A stretch of DNA of 64,000 nt from Glutamicibacter sp. JL.03c (GTDB lineage: Bacteria > Actinomycetota > Actinomycetes > Actinomycetales > Micrococcaceae). The translations under genes were made by a program, and so were the position numbers. Location of the stretch: positions 2,790,001 to 2,854,000 of the forward strand of contig NZ_CP107575.1 of the NCBI RefSeq assembly GCF_025854375.1, read 5' to 3'. The notes beneath the pieces are model-generated. The model worked only from the letters and a program-made list of their open reading frames with translations, searched no databases and was not told where the DNA came from. This document shows, piece by piece, positions 60,839-64,000 of this stretch (position 1 is the first letter of the stretch; each line of letters opens with the position of its first letter).

Positions 60839-61657
60839 TCAGTGTCGACGCACCTTGCGCACGATCACGATGATGACGCTGGTCAGCATCGCGGTTGCCA
60901 AGCTGACAAGAAGCGGCGTTTGCCAAGCAACTTCCGTGATCGCGGTGCCGAACCCAGTCCCGAAGGCCCTGAGTCCCTGGGCAAATCCGGCATCCGACTG
61001 GATCACTCGCGCCGCGCTTTCGACCACCGCTGGCATGACCCATTGAATCGCCAGGGCGAGGACCCAGAAGATCAGATTCGAAGCCCGCAGGAAGCCGACG
61101 AATCCAAGAATCAGTCCCAAGACCAAAGGGCCCGCGTACCAGAGGTAGATGTAGTAGGACTGTGCTCCGGCAACCAGCGATGCGACGATCTGCAACCAGT
61201 AGCTGACGCTGACGGTCATCGTTGCGTAAAAGAGCGTTGCAACAGGCAGGCGCACTTTCGCACTGAGAAAATACCAAGCTTGGCTCAGTACCAGTAGCGC
61301 GCCAAAGACCCACAGCTCAGTCACCGATGCTTGCGTGAGTTTCCCGCTGAAGGCCGCCGGATTTGTGGCATAAATGCCTTGGGCTCCCAGCCCGAGCATG
61401 CCAAGGAACAAACCCACGGCACTCACGACAGTAAAACCGGTTCTGCCACGTCCAACGCTGCGAACAAACCAGCTGCCAAGCAGCGAGGTCAGGGTGAAAA
61501 CCACGATCAGGCCGAGGGCATCATTGCTGGATAGCGGCAAGATTGAACGGTCTTCTTCTCCGATCCAGAGCCAGGGCAGCACCGCGATAATCGCGATCAG
61601 CATGCCGCCAGCAATTTGCATCCACCAGTTTTGCCAGACGCGCCTCATTGAACCCAC
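60839..61657 (-). CDS. Hypothetical multi-pass membrane protein
   Basis: 272 residues from a GTG at 61657 (AAGGAG four bases upstream); the ATG three codons later is an alternative. About eight hydrophobic segments are visible (for example IAGGMLIAIIAVLPWLWIG, LIVVFTLTSLLGSWFV, LWVFGALLVLSQAWYFLS, PLVLGLILGFVGFL, TPLLVSLATAMLTSVIIVIV). I do not recognise the family. It ends with VRKVRRH, a positive-inside tail. It lies 69 bases before the PTH2 gene on the same strand. Confidence 0.7.
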   Translation of the reverse strand: MGSMRRVWQNWWMQIAGGMLIAIIAVLPWLWIGEEDRSILPLSSNDALGLIVVFTLTSLLGSWFVRSVGRGRTGFTVVSAVGLFLGMLGLGAQGIYATNPAAFSGKLTQASVTELWVFGALLVLSQAWYFLSAKVRLPVATLFYATMTVSVSYWLQIVASLVAGAQSYYIYLWYAGPLVLGLILGFVGFLRASNLIFWVLALAIQWVMPAVVESAARVIQSDAGFAQGLRAFGTGFGTAITEVAWQTPLLVSLATAMLTSVIIVIVRKVRRH

Positions 61658-61867
61658 GTTGCTCCTTCTTCTGCCTACGCGCTCATTGTTCCAGAGTCGG
61701 CCCGAGGCCGCCCGAAGGGCACGAGGTATATCTGTGAAATTGGATCGAGAGAGCGCCGTGAACGGACAGTTAAGTGCCAACAGTGTGCACCAATCGACTC
61801 TAAAACCAGCTCTCCACTAGTAGAAACGTCGACACCACATGCTTTGCGGCAAATCTGGCCCAAAAGC

Positions 61868-61911
61868 AATGGCTCGTGAGCACTCCACCGGGGAGTTGCT
61901 CACGAGCCATT
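61868..61911 (-). terminator. Terminator hairpin of the 52-codon gene
   Basis: Fifteen-base arms (61868-61882 and 61897-61911) match perfectly; inner CTCC/GGAG may extend the stem. On the minus strand it is followed by GCTTTTGGG and starts 13 bases after the stop codon of the small gene. Confidence 0.8.
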
Positions 61912-61924
61912 AAGATATGCGCTT

Positions 61925-62083
61925 TCACCATGGCTTGGCGTGGGTGGCCAAAGCTTGTCCAGCGATACAGGTTCGGATGGTCTGCATGCGCTCTAGGTCG
62001 TGGCTGGTCCGGCGGTAGCCCTTCCAACGTCGTCTGAATTCATTGAACAGCACATGATTCATCTTGCGCAACAGACGATGCAT
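61925..62083 (-). CDS. Small basic protein, 52 residues
   Basis: ATG at 62083 begins MHRLLRKMNHVLFNEF and the frame ends ATHAKPW-stop at 61925. About a third of the residues are Arg, Lys or His, with a helical-looking RRRWKGYRRTSHDLERMQ core. Codon choice is consistent with coding, the segment just upstream is AT-rich with a TATTGA-like box, and a strong terminator follows 13 bases after the stop. No ribosome binding site is seen, so it may be leaderless. I cannot name a family; it could bind nucleic acid or the ribosome. Confidence 0.6.
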   Translation of the reverse strand: MHRLLRKMNHVLFNEFRRRWKGYRRTSHDLERMQTIRTCIAGQALATHAKPW

Positions 62084-62189
62084 CCACTATTCAATATGAT
62101 CAATTCGCTGAAAAATGCTCTCCGAATATTCGTCATTTTGCCATGAGAGCTGAATCACACATCTAGCCTTGGGGTGAAAATTTCACCTC

Positions 62190-62218
62190 TTGACCTTGAC
62201 GTTGCGTCAACCTGTAGC
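62190..62218 (+). promoter_or_regulatory. MerR-type promoter with TTGACG-TTG-CGTCAA operator
   Basis: A perfect inverted repeat at 62196-62210 lies directly after a TTGACC -35 box (62190-62195), with a TGTAGC -10-like box at 62213. An operator between -35 and -10 is the hallmark of MerR-controlled promoters; it precedes the MerR gene, implying autoregulation. Confidence 0.65.
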
Positions 62219-62227
62219 GTGAGAATC

Positions 62228-63016
62228 ATGAACAACTCAGCACAGGGCCCGGGGATAGCGGAATACTCGATTTCCTACGTATCCAGGGCGGCCGGGGTCA
62301 GTAGCCGCACCCTGCGCCACTACGACCACATCGGGCTACTGACACCGGGGCACGTTGCCCAAAACGGGTATCGCTTCTACACCCAAGATCAGCTGGTGCG
62401 GTTGCAACGAATCTTGTTGCTCCGGGACATGGGTCTGAAGCTGGAGAGCATCGCCGAAATTCTCGAAGAACAACGCGACGAACTCCAAGCGCTGACCGAG
62501 CATATCCAGCAACTGCAAACACAGCGCAAGACGATCGATCGACAGATCACAGCGCTCGAACGCACCATTACCGCAATAGAGAACGGAGAAAGAATGAAAC
62601 CCGAAACAAGCTTTGACGGCTTCAACGAGCAATACAAGGACGAAGTCACCGAACGCTGGGGCGCCAAGGCCTACCAGACCTCGAACAAGTGGTGGCGCGG
62701 CAAGAGCCCGGAAGAACAAGCCGGCTTCTTCCAGCAGGTCCGCGAATTGAACGAAGCCTGGATCAGCGCCGGCCAGGCGAATGTTCGACCTGAGAGCGAG
62801 GTGGCCCAATCGCTAGCCGCGCGGCATGTGCAGTGGCTGAGTTCGATTCCCGGGACCCCACTAGAGTCCGGCATTCCGGAACAAGGCAGCACCTATGTCA
62901 CGTCCCTGGCTGACATGTATGTCACGGATGAACGATTCGCCAAGAACTACGGTGGCCACGCGCAGTTCGTCAGCGATTCGCTTAAGGTCTATGTGCAGAA
63001 AGTCATGGACCTTTAG
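62228..63016 (+). CDS. MerR-family regulator with TipAS-like effector domain
   Basis: 262 residues. N-terminal MerR winged helix (EYSISYVSRAAGVSSRTLRH, YDHIGLLTPGHVAQNGYRFY), a coiled-coil linker rich in Gln/Glu (residues 75-115), and a C-terminal TipAS-type antibiotic-binding domain (FDGFNEQYKDEVTERWGAKA, YVTSLADMYVTDERFAKNYG). TipA of Streptomyces binds thiopeptides covalently; the family senses hydrophobic toxins. The ATG at 62228 is preceded by the operator above. An internal start at 62594 could give the effector domain alone. Its stop overlaps the convergent gene by four bases. Confidence 0.9.
   Translation: MNNSAQGPGIAEYSISYVSRAAGVSSRTLRHYDHIGLLTPGHVAQNGYRFYTQDQLVRLQRILLLRDMGLKLESIAEILEEQRDELQALTEHIQQLQTQRKTIDRQITALERTITAIENGERMKPETSFDGFNEQYKDEVTERWGAKAYQTSNKWWRGKSPEEQAGFFQQVRELNEAWISAGQANVRPESEVAQSLAARHVQWLSSIPGTPLESGIPEQGSTYVTSLADMYVTDERFAKNYGGHAQFVSDSLKVYVQKVMDL
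62585..62596 (+). promoter_or_regulatory. Internal ribosome binding site and start for a TipAS-like short product
   Basis: GGAG (62585-62588) lies five bases before an in-frame ATG at 62594, exactly at the linker end. Translation from it would give 140 residues, MKPETSFDGFNEQYKD onward, i.e. the effector domain without the DNA-binding part. Streptomyces tipA is known to make such a TipAS product. Confidence 0.6.
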
Positions 63017-63219
63017 GATTGCGAGTCGTTAGCGATCTCTTCACGTGCTTGGGCGTACCGTTGCTGGATGTAGTTTTCCAGTTCCACTCGCTCCACACGC
63101 CACATGCCACGCCCTCCAATTTGGATGGCCGGCAGCTCCCCGCTTTTGACCAGAGCGCGAACTTGAGGAAGCTTCACATTCAGCTCCTCAGCCACATCTT
63201 CCAACCGCAAAAACCTCAT
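63013..63219 (-). CDS. Small BldC/excisionase-like helix-turn-helix protein
   Basis: 68 residues: MRFLRLEDVAEELNVKLPQV, then VRALVKSGELPAIQIGGRGM followed by WRVERVELENYIQQRY. This is the HTH_17/MerR-like DNA-binding fold of excisionases and BldC. The start is the ATG at 63219; upstream codons to 63339 look random. No phage or integrase lies near, so a chromosomal regulator of the BldC kind is more likely than an Xis. It overlaps the MerR gene by four bases tail to tail. Confidence 0.82.
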   Translation of the reverse strand: MRFLRLEDVAEELNVKLPQVRALVKSGELPAIQIGGRGMWRVERVELENYIQQRYAQAREEIANDSQS

Positions 63220-63446
63220 AGGAACAGGGTACTGTGATTGGCCCTCGAATGATTGCCAGAGCACGGTTTTGTGGATAAGAGACGAGGAATCGCGTACTGA
63301 CAGGCGGCGGAGCTGCCGTTTCCGGCTTGTTTGCAACAATATCGGTCAGTCCGCGCAACACATTTGGGCTCAACTGGTCATATTGACTAAAATCTGTAGA
63401 AGGTACTTACGCACGCGCACCACAACCTGTCACAGGAGACCAGCAC

Positions 63447-63935
63447 ATGAATTCGGATACGTATCAGCTCGATGAAACCGACCGACGTATCCTCCTGGCC
63501 CTGGATGCTGATCCGCGCGTGCCGATCATGATGCTCGCGCAGCAGCTGGGATTGGCTCGGGGCACCGTGCAAACCCGTTTGGAGCGCTTGGCGCATTCGG
63601 GCGCGTTACGCCCGAACACTGCCCGCATCCTGCCTTCATCCATGGGTCGCGGCGTCAGCGCCTTCGTGAGCGCAGAGCTCAACCAGGCAGCCTTGAACGA
63701 TGCCATTGCCGCCCTGCGCCAGATTCCCGAGGTGCTCGAATGCGTGGCTCCAGCTGGCGACACCGACCTGTTGATCCGCGTCTCGGCCACCGATCCGGAT
63801 GACCTCTACCGCGTCAGCGAAGAGATCCGCCTCTGCCCGGGTATCACGCGGACCTCCACGTCCATGATCCTGCGTGACGTGATTCCGTACCGCACGACCG
63901 AACTGCTCAAGAAATTGAGCAAGGACAAGCACTAG
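63447..63935 (+). CDS. Lrp/AsnC-family transcriptional regulator
   Basis: 162 residues of normal Lrp length: HTH region LDETDRRILLALDADPRVPI and MLAQQLGLARGTVQTRLERL, then a RAM domain (VLECVAPAGDTDLLIRVSAT, TRTSTSMILRDVIPYRTTEL). AGGAGA lies seven bases before the ATG. The next gene on the minus strand ends 14 bases beyond its stop, so the two are convergent. It probably responds to an amino acid; the targets are not visible. Confidence 0.92.
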   Translation: MNSDTYQLDETDRRILLALDADPRVPIMMLAQQLGLARGTVQTRLERLAHSGALRPNTARILPSSMGRGVSAFVSAELNQAALNDAIAALRQIPEVLECVAPAGDTDLLIRVSATDPDDLYRVSEEIRLCPGITRTSTSMILRDVIPYRTTELLKKLSKDKH

Positions 63936-63949
63936 CTTCAGCTCTTGGC

Positions 63950-64000
63950 TCAGCCGTTGACCGCTTCGAGCCCGGTACCGCCCAGCTCCGTCCGGCTGCG
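63950..64000 (-). CDS. 3' end of a minus-strand gene (partial)
   Basis: The last 16 codons before a TGA at 63952-63950 read RSRTELGGTGLEAVNG, in an open frame that continues past the right edge. Too little is visible to name it; it is judged coding from position and codon use only. Confidence 0.4.
   Translation of the reverse strand, partial: RSRTELGGTGLEAVNG

Noticed and set aside
62868-62882. GTCCGGCATTCCGGA motif resembling the stem of the PTH2 terminator
   Set aside because: It lies inside the MerR coding sequence and matches only a short GC-rich palindrome, so shared origin is not supported.

Overview
The window looks like a chromosomal segment of a high-GC actinobacterium of the Micrococcaceae, most likely Arthrobacter or Glutamicibacter. 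This is an inference from gene content: polyphosphate glucokinase, a heterotetrameric sarcosine oxidase operon of the classic Arthrobacter/Corynebacterium type, a DUF222-HNH protein, DUF6328 and DUF2236 proteins, a CHY zinc-finger protein, frequent GTG starts and GA-rich ribosome binding sites. There is no rRNA, insertion sequence, CRISPR array or prophage; there is one tRNA gene.

Layout. 1-2.4 kb: 5' part of a large PLP-dependent Orn/Lys/Arg-type decarboxylase (runs off the left edge). 2.7-8.3 kb: a tandem-duplicated Lrp/AsnC regulator and an amidase on the minus strand, divergent from a DUF5058 membrane protein, a second membrane protein and an M20 amidohydrolase; together they look like an amide or N-acyl-amino-acid uptake and hydrolysis module. 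8.3-13.1 kb: minus-strand HAD phosphatase, ppgK, ROK repressor, alcohol dehydrogenase and 3-hydroxyisobutyrate dehydrogenase, divergent from a LysR regulator. 14-20 kb: P-loop kinase-like protein, MHS-type MFS transporter, CHY protein, universal stress protein, ferredoxin-reductase-like flavoprotein, and an S8 protease with a small partner protein. 20-28.1 kb: BCCT transporter, soxBDAG and a divergent GntR regulator, i.e. betaine/sarcosine catabolism. 28.3-30.2 kb: DUF222-HNH protein and tRNA-Ala(GGC).

30.4-40.2 kb: VOC protein, MFS exporter, membrane EEP hydrolase, AlkB-like protein, then cobA-hemD (the second fused to a winged-helix domain), a PfkB sugar kinase, an IclR regulator and hutU. 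40.6-48.3 kb: dps, small membrane and lipoproteins, hutH, panD, several hypotheticals, and two decaying sugar genes (a GH32 remnant and a frameshifted PfkB kinase). 48.3-54.2 kb: a complete ribose operon rbsR-A-C-B-K-D read leftward behind a 30-bp perfect palindromic operator. 54.5-59 kb: an MntR/DtxR-type regulator, a secreted HNH-type lipoprotein and a Mn/Zn-type ABC transporter. 59-64 kb: hutG, a PTH2-type peptidyl-tRNA hydrolase, a membrane protein, a 52-codon gene, a TipA-like MerR regulator, a BldC/excisionase-like DNA-binding protein, an Lrp regulator and the last codons of another minus-strand gene.

Themes: catabolism of amino-acid-derived compounds (histidine genes dispersed at three loci, sarcosine/betaine, amides, possibly branched-chain intermediates) and sugars, each paired with a local regulator. 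Features that deserve attention are the S8 protease/small-protein pair, the 52-codon gene with its own terminator, the 13-codon leader ORF overlapping cobA, the TipAS-like internal start in the MerR gene, and several unusually perfect hairpins in gene-free stretches. All names come from motif recognition by eye; no database search was run.
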